64,000 nt of DNA from G965216745 sp965216745 (GTDB lineage Bacteria; Pseudomonadota; Alphaproteobacteria; Rickettsiales; Anaplasmataceae), in the NCBI GenBank assembly GCA_965216745.1, contig OZ244191.1:682001-746000 (forward strand), in the 5' to 3' direction. Every line of letters begins with the position of its first letter. Position 1 is the first letter of the stretch. This document shows positions 17,106 through 26,212 of this stretch, piece by piece. Position numbers and translations under genes: made by a program. The notes under the pieces are model-generated. The model had not been told where the DNA came from. It was given only the letters and a program-made list of their open reading frames with translations, and searched no databases.

Positions 17106-18749
17106 ATGGCTATAAACCCAAACAAAACTCAAAAAGATCAAGCAGATCATTCTCAAGTTCAATCATCAGAAAATGAACAAGGAGCTTTGAAAAAAGAAAG
17201 CTCTAAAATTGCAGAAAATTATATTATCAAATTTAATAATTATATTAATAAGTTCAAAAAAGAAAATAATATGTTTTTTGCAGAAAAAGAAAAGGGTCTC
17301 AATGAATCTAAACTAAATAATAGGAGATTTTGGGATCATACACAAAAATTCTTAGTTGATTTTGATAAATGGATTGTTGATTTTGATAAAGCAAAGAATC
17401 AACTTAATTATGCCACTCATTTAGTAACACTAAATGAAGAGTATCACAATTATATAGTAACACTAATTAAACAATTAGATTGTGTGGGAGACGTTAATGT
17501 CAAAGGAAAAATTGATAGATTTGAATCGATGAAAAGTTCTGAACCAACAGAAGTAATTTCAGAGTCGGAAAATTATTCTATAGAACAAGATCTTGAATCG
17601 CTATCAGTTTTTATAAGTTGTTTAAAACAAAAACCTTATTGCTTTGAATTGATGGAAAATTATGAACCAAAAGAAGTAATTTCAGAGTCGAAAAAAATAA
17701 TTAAGGAAATAAAAGAAGTAAAAGCAAAAATAGAAATAGAAAAAAATATGGAAGATTTTCCATTGTCATTAAGGGAATTAGAAAAAATTACAGATAAATT
17801 ATATAAAGATGCTGATGTTGTCCTAAAAAAATTAAAGCACAATAAAGATTACTTACAAGAACACTTAAAAAGAGAAAGAGAAAGCAAAATATCTCAATTA
17901 TTCAAATATGAAAAATCATTCAACACTATCCTTGTATCATTAAAATCTATCATTAAATCAATGCATGATGGTTTTTACGCTGATTCAAAAGAACATAAAC
18001 ATAAAATTTTGCGATATAAGGATATTTTTAAGGATTTTTTAGATAAATATAATTGCTTTGAGTTCCTTTCATTTCCTATTGGAAGTAATTTAATTACTTC
18101 AGATAAAACTTTTGAATCTCATTTTTCAGAGGATTTTTCAAAAGATGTCAAAAATGTACGAAATTCTTTAGACCACTACTGTATTATGATTATGAATTTT
18201 GAATTTGATGATGCTGATGATTTGTTAAGAATAGATGATTTGAGAGCAAATATTAATGACTTTTATATTTCTTTACAAGAATCATTATTATCACATGAGT
18301 TATCTGCGGAAGAGCAATATAATCCTGATCTGGAAATGATAAAAGGTTATATCTCAGTAGTCTTGGATTTTTGCAAGTATTTCGAAGAATCAAATTCATC
18401 GCTTGAAGATTTGCCTGAGAATTTCAAAGAATCAATTTCATTGTGTAAAGATAGGTATCCAGAAATTCTCGATAATATTTTAGCTCTTTCAAAAGATTTT
18501 GAAGAGTTTTCAAAAACTTTAAAAAGTGTAAAAGACTCTAGTACTAGTAATAATCCAGTTCATGAATATCCGTCCAGCACTTGTCAAGCCGTTGCTGACA
18601 TTAATCCTGCTTCAAACTCTGAATCTATTTCTCACAGTAATCCTGATGAGAAGAAAGAAATTAAAGAAGAAGCACCTTCATCTAATTTGGCTGGTTGTGA
18701 AAATGAAATAGTACATTCAACAAACTCAGAAAATTTGAGTCAAATCTAG
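17106..18749 (+). CDS. Array protein 2, variable coiled-coil middle
   Basis: 547 residues. N-terminal tag MAINPNKTQKDQADHSQVQS, then a highly charged, mostly helical middle (~35-475) rich in Lys/Glu with predicted coiled coils. It contains blocks shared with the next genes: VDFDKWIVDFDKAKNQLNYATHLVTLNE, NVKGKIDRFESMKSSEPTEV, KEVKAKIEIEKNMEDFPLSL and LRYKDIFKDFLDKYNCFEF. The constant C-terminus SVKDSSTSNNPVHEYPSSTCQ.. to LSQI closes it. There is no signal peptide, membrane segment or known domain. ATG 17106 is chosen over TTG 17070 in the leader. The function is unknown; a secreted effector or cytoskeletal/surface filament protein is conceivable. Confidence 0.75.
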   Translation: MAINPNKTQKDQADHSQVQSSENEQGALKKESSKIAENYIIKFNNYINKFKKENNMFFAEKEKGLNESKLNNRRFWDHTQKFLVDFDKWIVDFDKAKNQLNYATHLVTLNEEYHNYIVTLIKQLDCVGDVNVKGKIDRFESMKSSEPTEVISESENYSIEQDLESLSVFISCLKQKPYCFELMENYEPKEVISESKKIIKEIKEVKAKIEIEKNMEDFPLSLRELEKITDKLYKDADVVLKKLKHNKDYLQEHLKRERESKISQLFKYEKSFNTILVSLKSIIKSMHDGFYADSKEHKHKILRYKDIFKDFLDKYNCFEFLSFPIGSNLITSDKTFESHFSEDFSKDVKNVRNSLDHYCIMIMNFEFDDADDLLRIDDLRANINDFYISLQESLLSHELSAEEQYNPDLEMIKGYISVVLDFCKYFEESNSSLEDLPENFKESISLCKDRYPEILDNILALSKDFEEFSKTLKSVKDSSTSNNPVHEYPSSTCQAVADINPASNSESISHSNPDEKKEIKEEAPSSNLAGCENEIVHSTNSENLSQI

Positions 18750-18778
18750 TTTTCATATTTCAATCTTGTCAATTTTAT

Positions 18779-18835
18779 CTGAAGTAATTAAATTACTTCA
18801 GGTATTCATCATTTCATTCAAATGAAATCTTTTTT
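18779..18835 (+). terminator. Cassette 3' end, copy 2
   Basis: Same 11+1+11 palindrome (18779-18801) and T-tailed hairpin (18811-18835) as after the previous array gene, starting 30 bases after the stop. The spacer continues to 19176 without a gene. Confidence 0.7.
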
Positions 18836-19080
18836 ATAAAATTCACACAACGATTTTATGTTAATTATCAACCTTATTGCTCCTCACCCTACCGCTAAAA
18901 TACTTTATTTCTAACTTCCCTCTTCTGTTTTATTGTATTGTTAGTAATCAAGTACCTTTACATATGTTATGTGCTTTGGTGGGGGCTTTATTATATAATT
19001 CAGAGATAATTTCATTTTCATAAAAACATTCTGATCTGATACTACTTGTTTGTTTCTAATAATATGCTATTTATGACCAA

Positions 19081-19135
19081 GCAGAGATATACGATATATA
19101 GTATTATTTTGTAACTTTTTATTATATATCTCTGT
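19081..19135 (+). promoter_or_regulatory. Cassette leader inverted repeat, copy 4
   Basis: GCAGAGATATA with right arm TATATCTCTGT (last base changed), followed by AAATTGCAATTT and TTAGGA upstream of the ATG at 19177. Confidence 0.65.
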
Positions 19136-19176
19136 TAAATTGCAATTTTTATTATATTTTAGGAATATATATTTTT

Positions 19177-20940
19177 ATGACTCAAGATAAAGCAACTCAA
19201 ACAGATCAAGCAGATCATTCTCAAGTTCAATCATCAGAAAATGAACAAAGAGCTTTGCAACAAGGAATCCCTGAAATATTAAAAAATCTTATCAGACCAG
19301 GTTTTATTTGTTATAATGTTAAGATCAAGCAAAACATTTATAAGTTTCATGCAAGAAAAAAATATTTTCTCGATGAATTTAAACGATATAAAAATAAAAC
19401 TTCGTGTGATAGAGAAAAATTAGTAGTTGATTTTGATAAATGGATTGTTGATTTTGATAAAGCAAAGAATCAACTTAATTATGCCACTCATTTAGTAACA
19501 CTAAATGAAAAGTATCACAATTATATACTAACACTAATTCAACAATTAAAACAAAAAATTAAAGAATTAGATGATTTTTACAATTCCCAAAAAAATCATT
19601 CTATACAAAAAGATGAACTATTAGGTTGTGTGGGAGACGTTAATGTCAAAGGAAAAATTGATAGATTTGAATCGATGAAAAGTTCTGAACCAACAGAAGT
19701 AACTTCAGAGGCGGAAAATTCTTCTATAAAACAAGAGATTGAATTAATAATACAAAAGATTGAATCGCTATCAGTAAGTAATCTCAGAGAAAAACTTGAT
19801 GCATTTGAACCGATAGAAGAATTTGACATAAAAAAAGAATTTGACATAAAAAAAGTAATTTCAGAGTCGGAAAAAATAATTAAAGAAATAAAAGAAGTAA
19901 AAGCAAAAATAGAAATAGAAAAAAATATGGAAGATTTTCCATTGTCATTAAGGGAATTAGGAAAAATTACAGATAAATTATATAAAGATGCTGATGTTGT
20001 CCTAAAAAAATTAAAGCACAATAAAGATTACTTACAAGAACACTTAAAAAGAGAAAGAGAAAGCAAAATATCTCAATTATTCGAATATGGAAAATCATTC
20101 AGCACTATCCTTGCATCATTAGAATCTATCATTAGATCAATGCATGATGGTTTTTACGTTGATTTAAATAAACATAAAATTTTACGATATAAGGATATGT
20201 TTAAGGATTTTTTAGATAAATATAATTGCTTTGAGTTCCTTTTATTTCGTATTAAAAGTAATTTAATTACTTCAGATAAAATTTTTGAATCTCATTTTTC
20301 AGAGGATGTTTCAAAAGATGTCAAAAATGTACGAAATTCTTTAGCCAACTGTAATATGAATTTTGAATTTAATGATGCTAATGATTTGTTAAATCGAATA
20401 GATGATTTGAGAGCAAATATTAATGACTTGTATAGATCTTTACCAGTACCATTATTAACTTCTTCAGAAGAATTATTATTATCACGTGATTTATTTGAGG
20501 GAGAGCAAGACAATCCTGATCTGGAAATGATAAAAGATTATATCTCAGTAGTCTTGGATTTTTGCAAGTATTTCGAAGAATCAAATTCATCGCTTGAAGA
20601 TTTGCCTGAGAATTTCAAAGAATCAATTTCATTGTGTAAAGATAGGTATCCAAAAATTCTCAATGATCTTTCAGCTTTTTCAAAACATTTTGAAAAATTT
20701 TTAGAAACTTTAAACAGTGTAAAAGACTCTAGTACTAGTAATAATCCAGTTCATGAAGATCCGTCCAGAACTTGTCAAGCCGTTACTGACATTAATCCTG
20801 CTTCAAACTCTGAATCTATTTCTCACAGTAATCCTGATGAGAAGAAAGAAATTAAAGAAGAAGCACCTTCATCTAATTTGGCTGGTTGTGAAAATGAAAG
20901 AGTACATTCAACAAACTCAGAAAATTTGAGTCAAATCTAG
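19177..20940 (+). CDS. Array protein 3, variable coiled-coil middle
   Basis: 587 residues. The N-terminus differs from protein 2 for the first eight residues (MTQDKATQTDQADHSQVQSS) but keeps QADHSQVQS. A segment ALQQGIPEILKNLIRPGFI is shared with protein 4. From VVDFDKWIVDFDKAKNQ onward it follows protein 2 almost word for word through several hundred residues, with insertions such as a duplicated EEFDIKKEFDIKK and a different 330-440 region. The constant C-terminus ends LSQI. The patchwork of identical and divergent blocks between proteins 2, 3 and 4 suggests segmental exchange. No recognised domain, signal peptide or membrane span. Confidence 0.75.
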   Translation: MTQDKATQTDQADHSQVQSSENEQRALQQGIPEILKNLIRPGFICYNVKIKQNIYKFHARKKYFLDEFKRYKNKTSCDREKLVVDFDKWIVDFDKAKNQLNYATHLVTLNEKYHNYILTLIQQLKQKIKELDDFYNSQKNHSIQKDELLGCVGDVNVKGKIDRFESMKSSEPTEVTSEAENSSIKQEIELIIQKIESLSVSNLREKLDAFEPIEEFDIKKEFDIKKVISESEKIIKEIKEVKAKIEIEKNMEDFPLSLRELGKITDKLYKDADVVLKKLKHNKDYLQEHLKRERESKISQLFEYGKSFSTILASLESIIRSMHDGFYVDLNKHKILRYKDMFKDFLDKYNCFEFLLFRIKSNLITSDKIFESHFSEDVSKDVKNVRNSLANCNMNFEFNDANDLLNRIDDLRANINDLYRSLPVPLLTSSEELLLSRDLFEGEQDNPDLEMIKDYISVVLDFCKYFEESNSSLEDLPENFKESISLCKDRYPKILNDLSAFSKHFEKFLETLNSVKDSSTSNNPVHEDPSRTCQAVTDINPASNSESISHSNPDEKKEIKEEAPSSNLAGCENERVHSTNSENLSQI

Positions 20941-20969
20941 TTTTCATATTTCAATCTTGTCAATTTTAT

Positions 20970-21026
20970 CTGAAGTAATTAAATTACTTCAGGTATTCAT
21001 CATTTCATTCAAATGAAATCTTTTTT
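20970..21026 (+). terminator. Cassette 3' end, copy 3
   Basis: Palindrome 20970-20992 and T-tailed hairpin 21002-21026, identical to the earlier copies. The spacer 20941-21369 is 429 bases. Confidence 0.7.
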
Positions 21027-21273
21027 ATAAAATTCACACAACGATTTTATGTTAATTATCAACCTTATTGCTCCTCACCCTACCGCTAAAATACTTTATT
21101 TCTAAGTCTTCCCTCTTCTGTTTTATTGTATTGTTAGTAATCAAGTACCTTTACATATGTTATGTGCTTTGGTGGGGGCTTTATTATATAATTCAGAGAT
21201 AATTTCATTTTCATAAAAACATTCTGATCTGATTCTACTTGTTTGTTTCTAATAATATGCTATTTATGACCAA

Positions 21274-21328
21274 GCAGAGATATACGATATATAGTATTAT
21301 TTTGTAACTTTTTATTATATATCTCTGT
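21274..21328 (+). promoter_or_regulatory. Cassette leader inverted repeat, copy 5
   Basis: Left arm GCAGAGATATA, right arm TATATCTCTGT, then AAATTGCAATTT; identical to copy 4. Confidence 0.65.
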
Positions 21329-21369
21329 TAAATTGCAATTTTTATTATATTTTAGGAATATATATTTTT

Positions 21370-23385
21370 ATGACTCAAGATAAAGCAACTCAAACAGATC
21401 AAGCAGATCATTCTCAAGTTCAATCATCAGAAAATGAACAAAGAGCTTTGCAACAAGGAATCCCTGAAATATTAAAAAATCTTATCAGACCAGGTTTTAT
21501 TAGTTGTAATCATGAGATCGTGCAAAGAATTTATATGTTTTTTGTAGGAAAAAAAGATTTTCTCTATGATCTTAAAACAAATAATGATAGAGCTTTGGGT
21601 GATATAAAGACATTCCGATCTGATTTAGATAAAAAAAAGGATCTACTTGATTCTAGCACTTGTCAATTTAAGGATGCCGCTCATTTAGTAACACTAAATG
21701 AAAATTATCACACTAATATAGTAACACTAAAGGAAAAGTATAACATTTATATAGTAACACTAATTAAAAAATTAGAACGAAAAATTAAAGAATTAGATGA
21801 TTTTTACAATTCCCAAAAAAATTATTCTATACAAAAAGATGAACTATTAGATTGTGTGGTAGACGTTAATGTCAAAGGAAAAATTGATAGATTTGAATCG
21901 ATGCAAAGTTCTGAACCAACAGAAGTAACTTCAGAGGCGGAAAGTTCTTCTATAAAACAAGAGATTGAACCAGTATTAGTTGAGGGAAAAAGTAGTTTCA
22001 AATCAAAACCTTATAGATCTGAATCGATGAAAAGTTCTGAACCAACAGAAGTAACTTCAGAGGCGCAAAATTATTCTATAAAACAAGAGATTGAATTAAT
22101 AAAACAAGAAATTGAACTGGTATCAGCAAGTAATCTCGAAGGAAAAGTTGTTGGTGTATCTGAACAGATAGAAGCATTTGACATAAAAACAAGAATTTCA
22201 GAGTGGGAAAGAATAATTGAAGAAGCACAAGAAGTAAAAGCAAAAATAGAGGAATTAGAAAAAGGAATCAAACAATCTGTGGTAGAAAATAATGCATCAT
22301 GTTTAAATTCTGACCCGTGTGATCCTAAAGAACAAAATGCTAAAAAGTCTGGAAATATTAAATTAATTGCAAACAATTTTGAAAATAAATTAATAAAAAA
22401 AAATATGAAAGATTTTCCATTTTTATCAATGGGATTGAAAAGAAATATAGATAAATTATCTAAAGATTCTAAGGTTGTCCTAAAAGAATTAGAGTGCAAT
22501 AATGATGACTTAGAAGAAAGTTTGAAAAGAGAAATAGAAAGCAAAAGACATGAATTATCTCGTTATCGAGACTCATCTCAAGAATTATTAAAAGTTTCTT
22601 TTGCATCATTCAGACCTATCCTTAAATCAATATATGATGTTTTTCATGTTAATTGCAAAAACCATGAAATTTTGCGATATAAGGATATGTTTAAGGATTT
22701 TTTAGATAAATATGGTTGCTTTGATGACCTTGGAAGTGATATTGTTTTTAAACCTCATTTTTTAGAAAATTTTTCAAAATATGTCATGAATTTACAAGAG
22801 TCTTTAAGCTCCTGTATTTTAAATCTTAATATGGATAATTTTGATATTATTCTTTTGTCAGCAAAAATCAAAGATTTGGAATTAGATCTTAGTGACTTGA
22901 ATCGTTCTTTAAAAGAATCATTAGAGTTATCTGAAGTATCTGAAAAAGAGCAATCAAAATTTGATCTGGAAATGATAAAAGATTATATCTCAGTAGTCTT
23001 GGATTTTTGCAAGAATTTCAAAGAATCAAATTTATCGCTTGAAGATTTGCCTAAGAATTTCAAAGAATCAATTTCATTGTGTAAAGATAGGTATCCAAAA
23101 ATTCTCAATGATCTTTCAGCTTTTTCAAAACATTTTGAAAAATTTTCAAAAACTTTAAAAAGTGTAAAAGACTCTAGTACTAGTAATAATCCAGTTCATG
23201 AAGATTCGTCCAGCACTTGTCAAGCCGTTGCTGACATTAATCCTGCTTCAAACTCTGAATCTATTTCTCACAGTAATCCTGATGAGAAGAAAGAAATTAA
23301 AGAAGAAGCACCTTCATCTAATTTGGCTGGTTGTGAAAATGAAATAGTACATTCAACAAACTCAGAAAATTTGAGTCAAATCTAG
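21370..23385 (+). CDS. Array protein 4, longest member
   Basis: 671 residues. The first ~45 residues are those of protein 3; after that it diverges and matches the broken gene at 23812 instead (SSTCQFKDAAHLVTLNENYHTNIVTL, SFKSKPYRSESMKSSEPTEV, ENNASCLNSDPCDPKEQNAKK, RYRDSSQELLKVSFASFRPI). The unit SSEPTEVTSEAE..SIKQEIE occurs twice in tandem (~178-245). The last ~150 residues, from DLEMIKDYISVVLDFCK, return to the protein 3 version, followed by the constant C-terminus ending LSQI. Thus both ends come from one neighbour's lineage and the middle from another's. It is charged, helical and probably coiled coil, with no signal peptide or membrane segment. Confidence 0.75.
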   Translation: MTQDKATQTDQADHSQVQSSENEQRALQQGIPEILKNLIRPGFISCNHEIVQRIYMFFVGKKDFLYDLKTNNDRALGDIKTFRSDLDKKKDLLDSSTCQFKDAAHLVTLNENYHTNIVTLKEKYNIYIVTLIKKLERKIKELDDFYNSQKNYSIQKDELLDCVVDVNVKGKIDRFESMQSSEPTEVTSEAESSSIKQEIEPVLVEGKSSFKSKPYRSESMKSSEPTEVTSEAQNYSIKQEIELIKQEIELVSASNLEGKVVGVSEQIEAFDIKTRISEWERIIEEAQEVKAKIEELEKGIKQSVVENNASCLNSDPCDPKEQNAKKSGNIKLIANNFENKLIKKNMKDFPFLSMGLKRNIDKLSKDSKVVLKELECNNDDLEESLKREIESKRHELSRYRDSSQELLKVSFASFRPILKSIYDVFHVNCKNHEILRYKDMFKDFLDKYGCFDDLGSDIVFKPHFLENFSKYVMNLQESLSSCILNLNMDNFDIILLSAKIKDLELDLSDLNRSLKESLELSEVSEKEQSKFDLEMIKDYISVVLDFCKNFKESNLSLEDLPKNFKESISLCKDRYPKILNDLSAFSKHFEKFSKTLKSVKDSSTSNNPVHEDSSSTCQAVADINPASNSESISHSNPDEKKEIKEEAPSSNLAGCENEIVHSTNSENLSQI

Positions 23386-23414
23386 TTTTCATATTTCAAT
23401 CTTGTCAATTTTAT

Positions 23415-23471
23415 CTGAAGTAATTAAATTACTTCAGGTATTCATCATTTCATTCAAATGAAATCTTTTTT
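23415..23471 (+). terminator. Cassette 3' end, copy 4
   Basis: Palindrome 23415-23437 and T-tailed hairpin 23447-23471, as in the other copies. The spacer 23386-23811 (426 bases) holds no gene. Confidence 0.7.
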
Positions 23472-23716
23472 ATAAAATTCACACAACGATTTTATGTTAA
23501 TTATCAACCTTATTGCTCCTCACCCTACCGCTAAAATACTTTATTTCTAACTTCCCTCTTCTATTTTATTGTATTGTTAGTAATCAAGTACCTTTACATA
23601 TGTTATGTGCTTTGGTGTGGGCTTTATTATATAATTCAGAGATAATTTCATTTTCATAAAAACATTCTGATCTGATACTACTTGTTTGTTTCTAATAATA
23701 TGCTATTTATGACCAA

Positions 23717-23771
23717 GCAGAGATATACGATATATAGTATTAGTTTGTAACTTTTTATTATATATCTAAGC
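23717..23771 (+). promoter_or_regulatory. Cassette leader inverted repeat, copy 6
   Basis: Left arm GCAGAGATATA is intact; right arm reads TATATCTAAGC with two mismatches, so pairing is weaker here. AAATTGCAATTT follows. It precedes the frameshifted array member. Confidence 0.6.
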
Positions 23772-23811
23772 TAAATTGCAATTTTTATTATATTTTTGGA
23801 GTATATTTATT

Positions 23812-25718
23812 ATGTATCAAGGACTAGAATCTGAAACAGATCAAGCAGATCATTCTCAAGTTCAATCATCAGAAGATGAACAAAGAGCTTTGGAACAAGG
23901 AATCCCCAAAATATTAAGAACCGTGGAAGAAATTTATATGTTGTTTGCAGGACAAAAAGATTTCTCGATGATCTTAAAACAAATAATGATATAATTTCGA
24001 ATGATATAAAGAAACTCTCATCTGATTTATATAAAGCAAAGGATCTACTTGATTCTAGCACTTGTCAATTTAAGGATGCCGCTCATTTAGTAACACTAAA
24101 TGAAAATTATCACACTAATATAGTAACACTAAAGGAAAAGTATAACATTTATATAGTAACACTAATTAAAAAATTAGAACGAAAAATTAAAGAATTAGAT
24201 GATTTTTACAATTCCCAAAAAAATTATTCTATACAAAAAGATGAACTATTAGATTGTGTGGTAGACGTTAATGTCAAAGGAAAAATTGATAGATTTGAAT
24301 CGATGCAAAGTTCTGAACCAACAGAAGTAACTTCAGAGGCGGAAAATTCTTCTATAAAACAAGAGATTGAACCAGTATTAGTTGAGGAAAAAAGTAGTTT
24401 CAAATCAAAACATTATAGATTTGAATCGATGAAAAGTTCTGAACCAACAGAAGTAACTTCAGAGGCGGAAAATTCTTCTATAAAACAAGAGATTGAATTA
24501 ATAAAACAAGGAATTGCACTGCTATTAGCAAGTAATCTCCAAGAAAAAGTTGGTGTATTTGAACAGATAGAAGCATTTGACATAGAAACAAGAATTTCAG
24601 AGCTGGAAAGAATAATTAAAGAAGCACAAGAAGTAGAAGCAAAAATAGAGGAATTAAAAAAAGGAATCGAACAACCTGTGGTAGAAAATAATGCATCATG
24701 TTTAAATTCTGACCCGTGTGATCCTAAAGAACAAAATGCTAAAAAGTTTGGAAATATTAAATCAATGGCAAAAAATCTTGAAAAGAAATTAATAGAAAAA
24801 AATATGAAAGATTTTTCATTTTTATCAATGAAATTGAAAAAAAATATAGATAAATTATCTAAAGATGCTAATTTTGTCCTAAAAGAATTAGAGTGGAATA
24901 ATGATGACTTAGAAGAAAGTTTGAAAAGAGAAATAGAAAGCAAAAGACATAAATTATCCCGTTATCGAGACTCATCTCAAGAATTATTAAAAGTTTCTTT
25001 TGCATCATTCAGACCTATCCTTAAATCAATATATGATGTTTTTCATGTTAATTGCAAAAACCATGAAATTTTGCGATATAAGGATATGTTTAAGGATTTT
25101 TTAGATAAATATGAGGACCTTGGAAGTGATATTGTTTTTGAACCTCATTTTTTAGAGGATTTTTCAAAAGATGTCATAAATTTACTAGATTCTTTATACT
25201 ACTGTATTATAAATCTTAAAAGGTGTAATATAAAAATTATTTTTTTGTTAGATGAAATGAATGATTTCAAATTAGATCTTAATGATTTCCAATTAGATCT
25301 TAATGACTTGTATCTTTCTTCACAAGAATCATTTCATGATCTGGAAATGATACAAAATAATGTCTCAGTACCCTCTAATTCTTCTGAGTGTTTAAAAGTA
25401 TTAAATTCATTTTTGGAAGATAGGTATTTAAAAATTCTCGATAATATTTCAGCTTTTTTAAAAGATTTAGAAGAATTTTCAAAAACTTTAAAAAGTGTAA
25501 AAGACTCTAGTACTAGTAATAATCCAGTTCATGAAGATCCGTCCAGCACTTGTCAAGCCCTTGCTGACATTAATCCTGCTTCAAACTCTGAATCTATTTC
25601 TCACAGTAATCCTGATAAGGAGAAAGAAATTAAAGAAGAAGCACCTTCATCTAATTTGGCTGGTTGTGAAAATGAAAGAGTACATTCAACAAACTCAGAA
25701 AATTTGAGTCAAATCTAG
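23812..25718 (+). pseudogene. Array member 5, disrupted by one frameshift
   Basis: Starts ATG 23812 (MYQGLESETDQADHSQVQSS) and reads to a stop at ~23992. At about 23958 the sequence has one T fewer than the intact paralog at 21370 (gattt versus gatttt). Adding it back gives DFLDDLKTNNDIISNDIKK.. in the frame that continues without a stop to 25718, the usual LSQI end. The downstream part is 486 codons open from 24258. Its middle follows protein 4, including the doubled SSEPTEVTSEAENSSIKQEIE unit, then carries its own 350-420 segment with a repeated FKLDLNDFQLDLND. Pseudogene, phase-off copy or sequencing error; as written only a 60-residue peptide would be made. Confidence 0.75.
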
Positions 25719-25747
25719 TTTTCATATTTCAATCTTGTCAATTTTAT

Positions 25748-25804
25748 CTGAAGTAATTAAATTACTTCAGGTATTCATCATTTCATTCAAATGAAATCTT
25801 TTTT
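25748..25804 (+). terminator. Cassette 3' end, copy 5
   Basis: Palindrome 25748-25770 and T-tailed hairpin 25780-25804. The spacer after it (25719-26212, 494 bases) is longer than the others because an ATTCTGAT..CTTGTTTATTTCTAATAAT segment and a TTGCAATTTTTATTATAT block are each duplicated. Confidence 0.7.
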
Positions 25805-26103
25805 ATAAAATTCACACAACGATTTTATGTTAATTACCAACCTTATTGCTCCTCACCCTACCGCTAAAATACTTTATTTCTAAGGCTTCCCTCTTCTGTT
25901 TTATTGTATTGTTTACATATGTTATGTGCTTTGGTGGGGCTTTATTATATAATGCAGAGATAATTTCATTTTCATGAAAACATTCTGATTCTACTTGTTT
26001 ATTTATTAATAATATGCTATTTATGAATAAGCAGAGATTATATTTTAATAAAAACATTCTGATATTACTTGTTTATTTCTAATAATATTTTATTTATTAC
26101 CAA

Positions 26104-26158
26104 GCAGAGATATACGATATATAGTATTATTTTGTAACTTTTTATTATATACCTCTGT
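26104..26158 (+). promoter_or_regulatory. Cassette leader inverted repeat, copy 7
   Basis: Left arm GCAGAGATATA; right side reads TATACCTCTGT with changes. The TTGCAATTTTTATTATAT block after it is repeated twice (from about 26163 and 26181), unlike the other copies. Confidence 0.6.
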
Positions 26159-26212
26159 TAAATTGCAATTTTTATTATATTGCAATTTTTATTATATTTT
26201 TGGAGTATTATT

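Noticed and set aside
19596..20021. Long minus-strand frames inside the array genes (also at 22071-22544 and 24413-24943)
   Set aside because: Antisense reading of Glu/Lys/Ser-rich coding repeats gives open frames; they recur only because the sense sequence is repeated.
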